A stretch of 64,000 nt of DNA from Ianthella basta (GCA_964019415.1 OZ025888.1:4164536-4228535), one strand, 5' to 3'. Positions 31,288-43,022 are shown, counted from the stretch's first letter. Notes: generated from the sequence alone by a model not told the origin. A program made the numbers and translations.

Positions 31288-34200
31288 ATGCAGTCACATG
31301 TGAGTACATTAACTTACATCGGCATGCATGCACTTGTACACATGCATGTGTGCAGGCACACACACTGATTCCTAAATGCACAGAATTTTGTTATATGCAT
31401 GTCTACTGCATTTATACACACATGCTCTTGAACACTCCTGCATGCTCGCTGTAGATACATAATGTGTGTGTGTGTGCGTGTGTGTGTGCGTGTGTGTGTG
31501 TGTGTGTGCGTGCGTGTGTGCGTGCGTGCGTGCGTGTGTGCGTGTGTATCTACATGCCTGGGTGCACGTGTGCGTGTATGCATGCATGTGTAAACACATA
31601 CATACATGTGTTTACACACTGATTTAATTGTGCACAGCATTCATAGTATAGCTGAATGCAGACACCCTGTATGCATGCACAGTTGGACTCATTTGGTGCA
31701 ATTGTGGAAATTGCTCAAAGATACAAAGTGTTGGCCTAGTGTGATGTGCACTTTCCACCTGAGTTTCTATAGTCACTCATTATGTGTTCCTAGCTATAGT
31801 CACTTTGGTTGCTGCTGATCTTGGCATCTAGTAGGGCATGTTCTTAATGGCATCAAGCTTCTGCTGAAGGGAATCTATATTTACCTTGGTCATTGGCAGG
31901 GTCTTAAGAACAGGAAACTCGCTGGATCTCTCCGCTGCAAGTGCTTGAAAGTTCCTCAAAGCATCAACGAGAATTTGTCCGTGGACAACAAGTCTGGCCA
32001 TCTGGCCGTAGTCTGGTAACTTATACGTGGTCTTCCCATCTTCAGACTTCTGACTAAGCTCTTTGGCAATCTCCATTTCTATGTCTGCATTCTGAGGGTG
32101 ATGAAGTATGTATCGCTAAAGAATTGACATAACCCATGCATCGATCACTGGCTCTAAGTGGTGATAGTATGAAGTCAAAGGACACCTACTGAGAACTGTC
32201 CTGCATGCAATGTGGCACAGCGCATGTACTTGGACCTACATCAATGATATATATTGCCCCCACAGCTCTTTAGATATTTGTAGAAGTGATCTGATTATAG
32301 TTTCTGTATAAGATTCCTTTGCTATACTAAGAGGAATGTGAAGCAGAACGTATATGTCATGCATGTGCACTTACAGTCTCCAGTTCTCCGGTGTACTTCT
32401 CAAAAATGGAGCCAACTTTCACGGCAATGCCTTCTAGCTTGATCTCCTCATCCTTGTGTTCAGCAAGCCAATCAGCGACCGTCTTGGACAATTCTGCTGC
32501 ACTGGTGATAAACTGAGAGAACGCCTTTATCTTGGCAGCCTTCTTTTTTGTAGCAGGGTCACCCTCTATTTTTTGTTGTAATTTCATCAGTCCTACGGTG
32601 ACTCCAAAGAAAATGGCTGCAATGGCTGTCATCTTCGCCATGAACTGACCAATAGCCTTAACTGGCGTAGGTAATCTTTTCAGGCTTTCCAGAGCTTCTC
32701 TAAATGTAGATATGCATTTCTTGTCCTCTTCAACCTCTTCTTGCCACTCTTCAGTGTCCACCCATGCCTCGGAACTCTCTTCTGTGTCCACCCATGCCTC
32801 AAAACTCTCTGACTCCTCCATTGCCAGTTCAACAGAGGAAAAGGTTTCTTCTGCCTCTTCAAAAGCCATCTTTTTCCTGAATTTTTGTGATTCTCAACAG
32901 TTTCAAGGATGAGTGCCCTAAGTTGATCTACTTTTATAGGTGCTGTTGCTTAAGGCGTGAAATGAAACCGAATCACAAATAGGGAATTCCAAGACGGAAT
33001 ACCTGTCATATCTGTTGTTTGTAGGCTTCTGTTAACAGGCCATCCATGGGGCTATCTTAGCTTAATTGTGTTATCAATGGCACCTACCTGCCCTCTTCCC
33101 CAACCAAATTGCCCCAAAATAGCTGGAATTCTTACTAAAGGTGTTCTCACTGCAACTTTCAACTTCACTTCTGAAAGTACAAGGAATGTAATTGTCATGT
33201 TATGCATCTGTATTTCTCTAGTGTAGTGCAAGTAACTGGGAGGTGTCAAGCAAGGGCTCTTCTGTGGTACCTCGAGTTGAAAGTTGGGCTTCCAGACCCA
33301 CGGGCTTCATTAGCACTAACTACACTGTTACTAACCTTCATGCTGTCAATGGCAATGGTTTGTTATTCCATTGCCATCATTCACAGACAGGTCCTTCCCC
33401 TGTGATTGCTTCCCAGACTTCACCTTATTACTTCCCTCTGAGCATGCATGCAGACAGAGTTTCGTGGTTGGTTCATCCACAAACAGAAATTGCTAGCTAG
33501 TCCCTTTGCCTTCAGGAGGGTGGAGAGGATCATTTGCACAGGAGCAAACGCTGACTATAGTCATTGACAAGATGCATGTGATTTCCATGCCCTGGTATGC
33601 TGACATCAGAAATAGGATCATCACCTTTACTTCCCTATTGAAAGGAATTCCTTTACATGTCAGATTGCACTGATTCAGAAGATCAAACAGCTGGGTATGC
33701 TATAAGACAAAACTCCACACAATTCTGTGTCATTTTTGTGGTCTGTCACGAAATGGGTCTCATAATTGGAGTTGAAGCAGTAGTTGGCATAGCTGAAGCA
33801 GCAGCTGCTGCTGCTGAGGCAGGAGAAGCAATTGCTTCAGGTGTAGAGGCTGGTGAGGCAATTGCGACTGGTGTTGAAGCAGGGGCTGAGGCAGGAGCTG
33901 AAGCTGGAGCAGAGGCTGGGACAGCAGCATCTGAAGGGGGAGAAGCACTGACTAAGGCGCTTGAGACACTTGCTTCGGGACTGAAGAAGGTTGCAAAGAT
34001 GGTGGAAGAATACATTATTATTGACCAGGTTTTCAAAGCAGCCAAGACAATCCTGAAGGCTCTGACTACTGATCCAGCGGCACAGAAACGAGAACAAAAG
34101 CTGACTGCTCTAGTGGGTGTGCTAACTGAGACCATTAACATCATGGAGAGGGTCAACAACTGGATGCAGGCTCATGCCAAAGACACCACACAGCTGCAAG

Positions 34201-37200
34201 GGATTGAAGTACCAGTGGAACAGGGAGTGCTTGCAAAGTTTCTCTCACCACTGGGAGCAGTGAGTTAAGGGTGTGATACTATTACCTTGGAATACTGACT
34301 GTACACTTCTGTTTGCATGCAGTCACCCGTGTGTTGAGTAATTGGAGGTATGGTGCTTATCCAGACAAAATGAGCGATGGTGTCAGCAGCTGTAGTGGTG
34401 ATGCACTCGCAATGATCTCATTTATTGCATCATCATGTAGGCAGCTAAGACCCTTCTGGTTTTGTCAAAGCAAGTGGCCCAGAAGAACCTCAAGAAGGAG
34501 CCCATCTCAGATGGAGAGGTTGAGGCTCTGCAGGCTGGCTTGAATTCAGTGCTTCCCTCCTTTGTCAGTCTGGCACAGTTCAAAGAAATGCATGAAGGCA
34601 AAGTTGCTGCCCTCCGCTCCCTTCCCATCAACAGTGGAGAAGCGACCAGGCTCCTCGCAATGATAGGGCAAGCCAGTATGATATGACTGATTCGTAACAC
34701 CTGTAGTTAGTAATGTAGGCGATAGCAAGTATGGTATGTATTGTTATTCAACTGGTTTAATCAGCCGTATTTCCACTGTATGTGGAGTGTAATTTGATCG
34801 AGTGGAAATCAATGGCTTTCTCTTCCAATGTGCTTATCATATAGCTTGATAGAACTTAGTGATGTGTGTATGCTGTATACATCACGCATGCTAAGGTGCA
34901 ATGAATAGCACTATTATATTGATGGTACAGGCATTCCCATGTATGATGTGTTGTATTACACACATACATTGGTGCACGGTTGCATAAGTAACATGCCTGT
35001 GGGTATTTGCAATAAATCTGATAGTTTCATTTAATGTACATTCTTAATTGTGTTGATTAGAATGAAATGAAACTCTTGGTACGCATGAGTGATCAAAGTA
35101 TGTACCTGCCTTTATGGCTATATGGTGTCAGCCTATGCGGAGGCACACTTAGTCTAATGATCTGCGTATGGTCACACACACACAAAGTTCAGTACTTCTG
35201 TTGGTCAGAGATCTACAAATGTTAGCTGAGCATTTTGTATATATGAGAGTTTTACTGGATAACTTGCATGGTTTCAGTATAAGCAAAAAGGGCTTATTTG
35301 GGAGTACCAACAAAACAAGCCTTTCATTGCTTTTCATCAGCACTGGATGCACTGCATCTACCTAACAGGATAACTGCAATACAGAATGATTTACTAATTA
35401 GCCAGCTCAGCAGCGCAAACAGCAGCACTAAAGTAGCTATCAGCCAGAGTCCTAGTTCACGCCCACAGCTGCTTACCCTCTGCTGTTTGTGGCATCACAG
35501 AGAGAGGCTGTCCAGGATCATTAGTGCGTGGTCTGAGTGCCTTGCAATTCTTCACATTTCAACATTGAACCTGGTGCAATTAGCCCCTTCCTTCTACAAT
35601 TTGACAGAAATTAGACATGTGCTGTAGCATATGGAGTGCATGACATGCAAGAGAAGACACAAAACTAACATACTCAATCACTTCTGTGGCTCTAAGTAAC
35701 TATGTACCAACCACTGCCATGGCCTGCTGCATGTATACAGTCATCACAAAATTGGTATGGCTTGAGGCTGGTTTGCTGGGCATGACTCTGCAATGCAGTG
35801 CTAGTAAAGCCATAGATCTGTGATGAACCAGCTGTAGAGAAGACTACAAAGTCCTCTCTACACAACATGTACACATGTGCAAGGAGCTGAATGGCACAAA
35901 ATGGGAGAGCCTCGTCAATACACTTTCAATTTCAAGATAAGGTGGAAAGGGTGTAGCCCAACTGAGCAATGTAGGCAGCCCTATCAGCAGTTTCAGTGTG
36001 GACGCAATGCAGACACACACAATGCAGCCACAAGTCCCAGACAAGGCCCCTCCCTGTGCAACCCCACCCCAACCCTGAGCTCCTATTGGATCTGCTGAAC
36101 GGGTTCTGTTGCTCAGAGCTGGTGTATAGTTAAGAGTCTATTTGTGAGCCACTTCCTGTGTTGTCACACTGCACAGAATGGAACTTTCCTTGCTATGAAC
36201 ACAGCCACAGTACCTGTACTTGTAAGCTAGAGTCCCCTACACGTTCATGTGCCTGCAACACCCAGATGTAAAACAGGCTCTAACTCAATTGATGTACAGT
36301 ATTCCTTATTATCTCTTGTGGTATTAACTTTCTCTCTGTTTCTATTGTCTCCAGATATGGCATAAGGCAGACTACCAGTTCATGGTGGATGCGCTCTGCA
36401 CCCAACTGCCCCACACTTACTGCTTCTACAAGTACGGATGAGTAAGATGCCCGGAGGGCAATGTGTTATTTGTTGCATAACATATTTCAGAGTTGAGGCA
36501 AAGTCCTCTCTAGTAGTCACCACAAAATTATATGTGTATGTATGTATGTATGTATAATTAGTGTGTGTATACTTTATATGTACGTCTTAATGCAAATGTC
36601 CATTTAATTGTCCAAAATGGCTGCCATCACCACTATTGTTTTTGATACACCGAATTCTCCCGTGCCATTCATCTTTGGCTCTGCAGAAGGTACACCACAG
36701 TGTTAAGCACCTCAAATTCCATATCAACTCTCTCCAAATGATATATGAGAGAGATGTCAATTGCCTTTGAATTGTGGTGTTGTTAGTGCCACGTGTTGTG
36801 AGGCAAGGCTTTAACCACCAGACTGTTGTAATGGCTGTGGTCATGCTACATCAATAATAATATGATGACATCAATGGTTGTATTACTTAAAGTAAACATC
36901 TACATGTCGAGTCAGTCAGTCACACTTATTTAACTTGTCGTGTAGTTTCATCATACAGTGCCTCCTCAACTGTTTGTGTCCTCCTTCATTATTTGCAGTG
37001 GAAACGCTGGAAGTGGCTTGTGTGTGTTCTCCAAGTTTCCTATTGTCGCCGTGCGCACCCACCCCTTCCTCACTCACAAAGGGATGTTCGATGTGATGGC
37101 TCTCAGTAACGAGCTCTTCCTGGGCAAGGGCTGCCTGAGTTGCCGACTGAAGACACCAGCTGGCTACATCCGACTATTCGTGCTTCATGTGAGTGTACTT

Positions 37201-39664
37201 TTCAGTCCAAGTGTGTTGTTGCACTGTGCAAGTCATAGAGTATCATGGGGCAATATTGTACATGCATGTGAAATGACAGAGCTGAGTTGTCTCCCAAGGT
37301 CACATCAGCAGTGGTATGATCACACTGTACTGATCCCCTCAGAATTCATTGTTTAAATTGCTCAATCAGTTTATTGCTACTTCTTTGAGTCATGAAACAT
37401 TACAAGTTACAGCTTGTACTGGTTGCTGCCCCAAACACATGAGGTGTCTATGTACGTTAATACCTACGTATGTAACAGTATGGTTGGGATGTTCTTTACC
37501 ATCTGTGTCAGTTTTTATACATTACTTTATGTGACCTGTATTTACGAGAGCATGCACTGCAGTAAGCCCCTCCCTCCTTTGCATGCCCTGACTGCAGGCT
37601 GACGTCGACTACATGCATCGAATGTGCCAACTGTACGAGGCCGCACAGTTTGTGGCTGAGGTCAGCGGAGAAGACCCCGTAATCTTCTGTGGGGACTTTA
37701 ACATGATCGACAGTGAGCATCCGTACAAGATCATTACAGAGGTGCTTCAGATGAAGGACTGCTTTGCTGACACCAAAGAGATGACATGCGACCTCCTCAC
37801 AAACAAGTGGAGGACAGGACTCTATCCCCCAGCCAGACTGGACTATGTCTTCATCTCCAACAATGGCTGCCGCTCCCTGCAGCTGGAAGTGGTCAACAAG
37901 GGGCTTTCTCTGAATGGCCACGTGCCTGGATATTCCTATGATTACTCTGACCATGTGGGGCTTGAGGTGGAGTTTAGCCTGGCACGACCTGGTACATTCT
38001 CAACAACAGAACCTCGCCTAATGCAGCAGTTTAGTGGTACGTAGGTGTGACTGTTGTGAAGGGTGTGTGTGGGTTCATGATGGTCTTGTCTTGTTTCTGG
38101 GAAGCACCTGTGACCTCGTGTGCATGTCCCTAGCATATTCTGCCACTGCGTGTGTGTCCATTTGTGTGTCTTCCTCCTCTCCCCTCTTTCTCTAGCTGTC
38201 TTTGCATGTTTGTGTAATGTGTCTCTCCCGCTGTGTTTTTGTCGCATTCTGTCCTACTCTCTCCTTCTCTGTCTGTGTGCAAGTGCACATATGGTGGTGA
38301 ATTCCTAGTTTCACATAGCCCGACTGCCCGTTTGCAGACTCCACCTACCACTGGTAGGCAGAGTCTACATAATGGTGGTCTGGCTATGCGAGACTAGTGG
38401 CCACTTGTTCTGCATATCAAGGAGTTGGTTGAGGGAGTGTACATTCACTGCATGTACCAGCAAACTACTGTAACTTACATTGTCCACAATTTTATTTGCT
38501 GGTTAGCACTTCTGCAAATAAGTACTCTTGTAGCCTTCATTGTGAGAAAGTGCAACACTTTAAAACTACTTCTTTCTCTCACATCTAAACAGGCGAGTCC
38601 CTCAGCCCGACTGCCCTGAGGACGTTCAAGGAGGTCCTTGTTTTAATGAACTGCTTCATTGATGGCCACAAGAGCAAGATGACCTTTGGCTTCTTCACTG
38701 GAAGCAACACTGCCACTTACACCACTTGGGCACTGTTTGCTGTCATTGCAGTTATGATGATTGTGTGAGTTGTGCATGATGATGGAGTGGTGTGACTTGA
38801 TATTGCTGTGGCAACCATGTTAATGAACACATGTATATGAGTGCCAGCATGCATTGCACTTAGTGTATTGTGTTGTGTGGCAGAACTGTTTAGTTTGATT
38901 ACAAACACAGATGTTTCGTACTACAGTGAAGTGTGTCTAAGACAGCCACCTGTGGGCCTGTTCGAACTGGCCTTTATAGAGAGGTGGCTGCATTACAGAG
39001 GTACATAGGCTACAGTGTTTTAGTGCAGCTATGTTGGTGCTGATTGGGCCCAGGGAGGCTGGCTGATTTAGAGAGGTGACTGCCTTATGCTGTGACCATC
39101 TTTGACAGGTCCACTGTATTACATGAAGGCAGTGTGTGTATGTGTGTGTCTTTACATTGAGATTTTTATACTGCTGAGCCTGTATCCAGTCATACAGTTA
39201 ACCACCTAGCTGCCTGCCTAGAGCAGTCAGCCTTGATCCTCCATTTCCGAAACAGCACCAATACACTGCACTACACTACGTCTACATCAGTATATGACCT
39301 CCTCTATACTGTACTGTACTTAGGCTGGTGGGGGGGCTGCCCCAGTTTCAGTAGTTCCACTGTATTACTGTATGCTACTTGTGAGGGCTCAGTGCTAATG
39401 TACCTTCACTCCATGTCAAGTGTGAGTGATGTACTGGCTCTACTGGTGTTATTCTCATGTGTACACACCTGCAGTTTGCCATTCCCAATCCCATTTTATC
39501 CTGCCATTGTATTTGGAATGGGAAGCCTCATGACTGTGGTCTCCATTGCAATGCTGGGTGATATGAGGAGAAGGTATAGACTGAGAGATATCCAGGGACA
39601 GATGAGGACCAAACTGGAGGAGCTCGGTTTCATGGCTGCAGAAAGCACTCATCATAAGAACTAG
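30212..39664 (+). CDS. SMPD2: Neutral sphingomyelinase (sphingomyelin phosphodiesterase 2-like), complete
   Basis: Seven exons, all phases consistent: 30212-30243, 30351-30447, 36355-36431, 36999-37188, 37598-38036, 38593-38764, 39475-39664; 398 residues (human ~423). The family hydrolyses sphingomyelin to ceramide and phosphocholine at cellular membranes. Mg-dependent DNase I-type fold motifs seen: LNCWGYHLQSKKIRERLAHI at the N-terminus, VVAFQEIW with the metal-binding Glu, GSGLCVFSKFPI, CGDFNM near residue 164, LDYVF, and YSDHVGLEVEF with the catalytic His near residue 251. Two C-terminal hydrophobic segments (ALFAVIAVMMIV and YPAIVFGMGSLMTVVSIAML) fit the SMPD2 membrane anchor. Exon 3 uses the donor tacaa|gtacgg; the tempting downstream GT would bring in a stop. 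Oddity: the loop holding 'THLHAEYNRQKD' in other animals is about ten residues shorter here (FVLHADVDYMHRM). Intron 2 (5.9 kb) hosts two genes. Confidence 0.92.
31216..31549. repeat. (TG)n tracts in SMPD2 intron 2
   Basis: Two TG-rich runs, 31216-31277 (almost pure) and 31462-31549 (with CG interruptions), are separated by TG/CA-rich sequence with many 'catgcatg' units. The open frames here are artefacts of the repeats. Confidence 0.95.
31828..32869 (-). CDS. Family U helical protein, member 1 (unrecognised family)
   Basis: Two exons on the reverse strand, 32375-32869 and 31828-32091, join in phase 0 (TGELET|NADIEMEIAKELSQ) to give 252 residues. Layout: a Glu/Ser/Trp-rich acidic N-terminus with a repeated VDTEESSEAWVDTEEW unit (about 1-50), a basic/amphipathic stretch, a hydrophobic helix AKMTAIAAIFFGVTVGLM (about 79-96), then helical segments IKAFSQFITSAAELSKTVAD and LEGIAVKVGSIFEKYTGEL. 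Exon 2 ends in the conserved tail LPMTK..IDSLQQKLDAIKN MPY. No signal peptide. A TATA box lies at 32931-32939. It sits inside SMPD2 intron 2, on the opposite strand. Member 2 (41956-43022) is its close paralogue and member 3 (33657-34686) a distant one. I do not recognise the family; a membrane-associated helical bundle is only a guess. Confidence 0.8.
32931..32939 (-). promoter_or_regulatory. TATA box of family U member 1
   Basis: On the reverse strand CTATAAAAG lies about 60 bp upstream of the ATG. The same motif stands at the same distance upstream of member 2 (43084-43092), within conserved flanks ('gaatcttgacagtttcaaggat'-type 5' UTR). Confidence 0.75.
33657..34686 (+). CDS. Family U helical protein, member 3 (divergent)
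   Basis: Exon 1 33657-34259 and exon 2 34441-34686 join in phase 0 (PLGA|AAKTLLVLSKQ), giving about 282 residues from the first ATG. The in-frame ATG at 33753 (MGLIIGVEAV) is an alternative start, and the start is uncertain. The N-terminal third is Ala/Gly/Glu-rich with EAGAEAGAEAG repeats, unlike the acidic N-termini of members 1 and 2. The rest aligns: KLTALVGVLTETINIMERVN NW matches the KIKAFSQFITSAAELSKTVAD W segment, LQGIEVPVEQGVLAKF matches LEGIDVPVDAIFVKY, and exon 2 has EMHEGKVAALRSLPI where the others have FPVL.TLPMTK. The intron is at the same place. It is divergent from member 1, with 790 bp between ATGs, both inside SMPD2 intron 2. AATAAA is at 35011. Function unknown. Confidence 0.7.
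34687..36354. other. Remainder of SMPD2 intron 2
   Basis: AT-rich to mixed intronic sequence without a conserved open frame. AATAAA at 35011-35016 may end the family U member 3 transcript. Nothing else is supported. Confidence 0.6.
38305..38396. mobile_element. Small palindromic MITE in SMPD2 intron 5
   Basis: Ends CTAGTTTCACATAGCCCGAC and (complement of the right end) CTAGTCTCGCATAGCCAGAC. The centre is a second palindrome, GACTCCACCTACCACTGGTA GGCAGAGTC. Length ~92 bp; non-coding. The outer TAGTCT.GC pattern resembles the element at 18201-18310, so they may belong to one superfamily. Confidence 0.7.
38924..39116. mobile_element. pogo/Tigger-like MITE in SMPD2 intron 6
   Basis: It begins CAGTGAAGTGTGTCTAAGAC and ends GACAGGTCCACTG with TA on each side (38922-38923 and 39117-39118), as in TA-targeting elements. 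An inverted relative lies at 53336-53510, sharing 'cacctgtgggcctgttcgaactg' / 'cacctatgggtcagttctaactg' and 'tttatagagaggt'. No coding capacity. Confidence 0.75.
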
Positions 39665-40561
39665 AACCGCCACATATGTACCGTATGTTAGTATGCATAA
39701 TGTAGCCATTTATAGTATACAAATAACTGCTGGGTGTAAGGCACATCTTCAGATCTGAATACCATTGATTCTGATAGCTATAATTATTATAATTTCTACT
39801 ACACAAAGTATTGGGTGTGATCTGCATGCATAATTATGATCATGACGAATTTAAACTTATGAAATTTAAAAATGTCCCACAAATTTTTGTGCGTATATGT
39901 ATGCGTGTACATGCATAGCTTGCAAAGACATTGCAATATAGTAATAATTATTTCATTGGAACAATATTATATCCACCTCACTCTAGCTATAGCTGAATAG
40001 ATCTATAAATAGTTTAAACTTTCTGCACACGCAGTACCACTACAGTAAGCTCATGCATGTACATGCATGCATATATGTTTTGGTGCAGCGTATGATCACA
40101 ACGAAATTATTGTATAATTATACTATAGAATTGTGTTGGTGATGTAGGTGTATAATGTATAACTTGTGCATGCACTCCACTGCCCAGCCCACTCGGGATC
40201 CTCTATAATTTTATACATATATTACACTTGCATAAAATTATACATACAGAGAAAAAGAGACAAACAGAGTAAGTTAGAGAGACTATATGTGGTATACGCA
40301 GCGGGAGAGATGCATCGATCATGCACACAAATGGACAATGACAGAGGAAGAGCACAGAGGGAAGGACATACAGATGGGGACCTGGCAGAATGTGTGCTCG
40401 AGAGACAAGACACATGCATAAGGTCACAGGAGTTGCCCACAAACATACAAAGACTACGTGCCATTGACCCCAATCTGCAGTATGCACCTACGTATCATAT
40501 ATAACAGTCGCATGGAGATAGCATTTTACTGTATTGGAAGGGGTTCTGTTGTTGATCCATG
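39665..40561. other. Intergenic, AT-rich
   Basis: Follows the SMPD2 stop. It is AT-rich, with a purine-rich tract near 40250-40400. No gene, RNA or element is supported. Confidence 0.55.
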
Positions 40562-40890
40562 AGGATGTACCAGGTTGTGCCATGCAGGCTCAACTCCACC
40601 TCAAGCCCACATGGTCAGAGTATCATGGGAATGTCCTAGCACGGTTCTATTAGTTGACAATATCAGTTTCAATTTCCTAATTGAATGATCAAATGCCTGA
40701 ATAAGCCCAACCTTGGAGCCATTCCGAGAAGCACCCTTAGTTGAACGGTGACCACCTCCAAGCTCCCAGGGATCAGCAGCCATGGTGGGTGCATAAACTC
40801 ATAGTCCATGCAGTCTGGCTGCATTGGGGTACCCTCATTGTTGTTGAGGAGGTTGCACACCATCTCTTTGGTGTCAGCAAAGCAAGCACA
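40562..40890 (-). pseudogene. SMPD2 exon 5 fragment
   Basis: The reverse strand reads FADTKEMVCNLLNNNEGTP..CMDYEFM, matching FADTKEMTCDLLTNKWRTG..LDYVFI of SMPD2 exon 5. Further on, with frame changes, 'tctgaccatgtgggcttgaggtggag' and 'acaacctggtacat' match the SDHVGLEVEF..RPGTF end of that exon. The match is to one exon only and has frameshifts. It is a decayed partial copy, 3 kb from the parent and inverted. Confidence 0.85.
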
Positions 40891-41105
40891 TTAACATGCT
40901 GCTCTGATATGAGAAGAATCAATTTGCAAAATGACTTGTTTTCTGCTGAATAGTTATGAATGCTTAGTCTCAGACCAGCAGTTGAATGGCAGTTATCAAT
41001 CATCTAGCCACAGATGTTAACCAAGTTTAAGCTTTCACTCATGCATGCACACACAATTCTCAACTCATCCTGTACCTGCACATACATACAAATAATCAAA
41101 CTAAC

Positions 41106-41213
41106 CCCTTTGTAGGGCTCCTTCCAGACCCGTGTAAACACCTCTGGAGTGAGCTCACCGTGACCCATTCCGTTGTGCACCACATCCACCTCCTCATCCA
41201 GCAGTCTGCGAGC
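41106..41213 (-). pseudogene. CDC5L internal exon fragment
   Basis: A 36-codon open exon with intact borders (ttgcag|GCTCGC and GGG|gttagt) encodes ARRLLDEEVDVVHNGMGHGE LTPEVFTRVWKEPYKG. This matches the CDC5L segment before the C-terminal coiled coil ('..GMGHGDLS.EAYNQVWEECY'). No neighbouring CDC5L exon is seen. It stands next to the SMPD2 fragment and far from the CDC5L 3' end at 63.3-64 kb. It is probably an orphan copy, unless it is an exon of an unusually scattered gene. Confidence 0.75.
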
Positions 41214-41955
41214 CTGCAAACAGACATATACATAGAGCACAACACAAATTTAAAGCTCTTATAAGCACAACACAACTACTCATCACCCACTGACTCCTAC
41301 AGGCCTAAACCAGTCAGCATATTAAATTAAAGTGGTTAAGAGTAAGCAAAATAGGAGGGCGTGGTGAGGTATATACACTCAGGGAAGCACCATCTCTTGG
41401 TGGTTTAGGGCACAGAACAAGTGCATTGCCACAGCCTGTGTGCTACTGTGGCAGCTGTCTGGTTCAGAGTGGCAGCAAGGCAATCTCATGTATACTGACT
41501 CTACACCATGCAGGTGGTAGGTACAAATTTTGTACTAGTACAAGTATGATATAAAGAGTATTATGCTATATATAGATTAGCACACCAGACATCCTCCATA
41601 CAATGTATGCATATACAGTGATCTCCCTCTTCACAGACTCCCTGACTGGTAAACAATGGCCACTAAGGGTAATTAATACCTATGATAACCAAATACTTGA
41701 CCCCAATTCCAATTCCAAATATATTATATGGTTTGTGAGTGCCATAGATAACCACCATTATTATGTGCTGATGCATCCAGGGTATCCCGCAAAATGCATG
41801 CATGCATGCAAGTTCGCCAAATTTGGTACAATGTAGAAATTGCTCAAAGATACAATCCAAAGTGTTGGCCTAGTGTGATGTGCACTTTCTCCCTACGTTT
41901 CTAGTTACTATGTGCTCCTAGCTATAGTCACTTTGGTTGCTGCTGATCTTGGCAT

Positions 41956-43022
41956 CTAGTAAGGCATGTTCTTAATGGCATCAAGCTTCTGCTGAAGGGA
42001 ATCGACATCTTCTTTGGTCATTGGCAGGGTCTGAAGAACAGGAAATTGGCCGGACTTCTCAGCTGCAAATGATTGAAAGTTCCTCAGTGCATCGACAAGA
42101 TCTTGCCCATGGCCAACAATCCTGGTTATCTGACCCAGATCTGGTATCTTAAATGTGGTCTTCCCATCTTCGGACTTCTGCATAAGTTCTCTGGCAACCT
42201 TCAGTTCTGCATCGGCAGCCTGCATGGAGGCAGTAAAGTATGTATCACTAAATATAAAGAATTGATATAGCCAACCCACACATCACTGACTCTAGTCAAA
42301 GGACACCCACAGACAGCTGTCCTTCATGCAATGTGGCACAGCATAAGTAATTTTATAATGCATATGTATTGCCCATATGCAGCTGGTCGTAATTCTACAT
42401 TATACAAGCGATCTGATTATGGCATGCTGTAAAGGAGTCCTTTGCTGCACCCAGTAGAATATGGGTCAGAAAAACACCATTTGCAAAACTGTTTGAATAC
42501 AGCCAGGCACAGCTAGTATTGTCACTTATATGCACTTACATCTTCCAGGTGTCCAGTGTACTTGACGAAAATGGCATCAACTGGTACATCAATGCCTTCT
42601 AGTTTGACCATATCATTCTTGTGAGCAGCGAGCCATTTGGAGACTTCCTTGGACAGCTCTGATGCACTGGTGATAAACTGAGAGATGGATTTTATCTTGC
42701 TGGCTTTTTGTTTCTTAGCAGGGGCATCTCCTCCTCCCTCTATTACGGCTGTCAACTTTTTCAGTCCCACAGTGACTCCATAGAAAATTGCTCCAATGGC
42801 TGCAATCTTGACAATGAACTTGCCAAATGCCACAACAGGATTATCGCCTAGCTCTTTCAGGCTGTCCACAGTTTCTTTGAGCTTAGAAGTACTCTCCTTG
42901 GTCTCTTCCACCTCTCTTTCCAGCTCTTCCTTCTCTTCTTCCAAAATTTCATCGCTTTCTTCTGTTTCCTCCATTGATTCCTCAACTTCGGAAATAATTT
43001 CGTCTGCTTCTTCAAACCACAT
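41956..43022 (-). CDS. Family U helical protein, member 2 (unrecognised family)
   Basis: Exons 42540-43022 and 41956-42219 on the reverse strand, phase 0 (TGHLED|AADAELKVARELMQ), give 248 residues. Close paralogue of member 1: an acidic N-terminus rich in EEVEES/EEEKEELERE (coiled-coil-like, about 1-50), a hydrophobic helix IVKIAAIGAIFYGVTVGL, then KIKSISQFITSASELSKEVS KWLAAHKND, LEGIDVPVDAIFVKYTGHL, and the invariant tail LPMTKEDVDSLQQKLDAIKN MPY. Exon 2 and the 3' flank are the most similar parts ('gttggcctagtgtgatgtgcactt' follows both). TATA box at 43084-43092. No signal peptide. A fragment of this member is found at 60384-60453. Function unknown. Confidence 0.82.

Noticed and set aside
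33746-34159. Ser/Ala-rich open frame antisense to family U member 3
   Set aside because: It is a shadow of the Ala/Glu-rich coding repeats. The sense frame has the conserved motifs and intron.
36421-36440. In-frame TGA in SMPD2 exon 3
   Set aside because: It disappears if the donor is tacaa|gtacgg, which also restores the correct phase and the residues expected before GSGLCVFSK.
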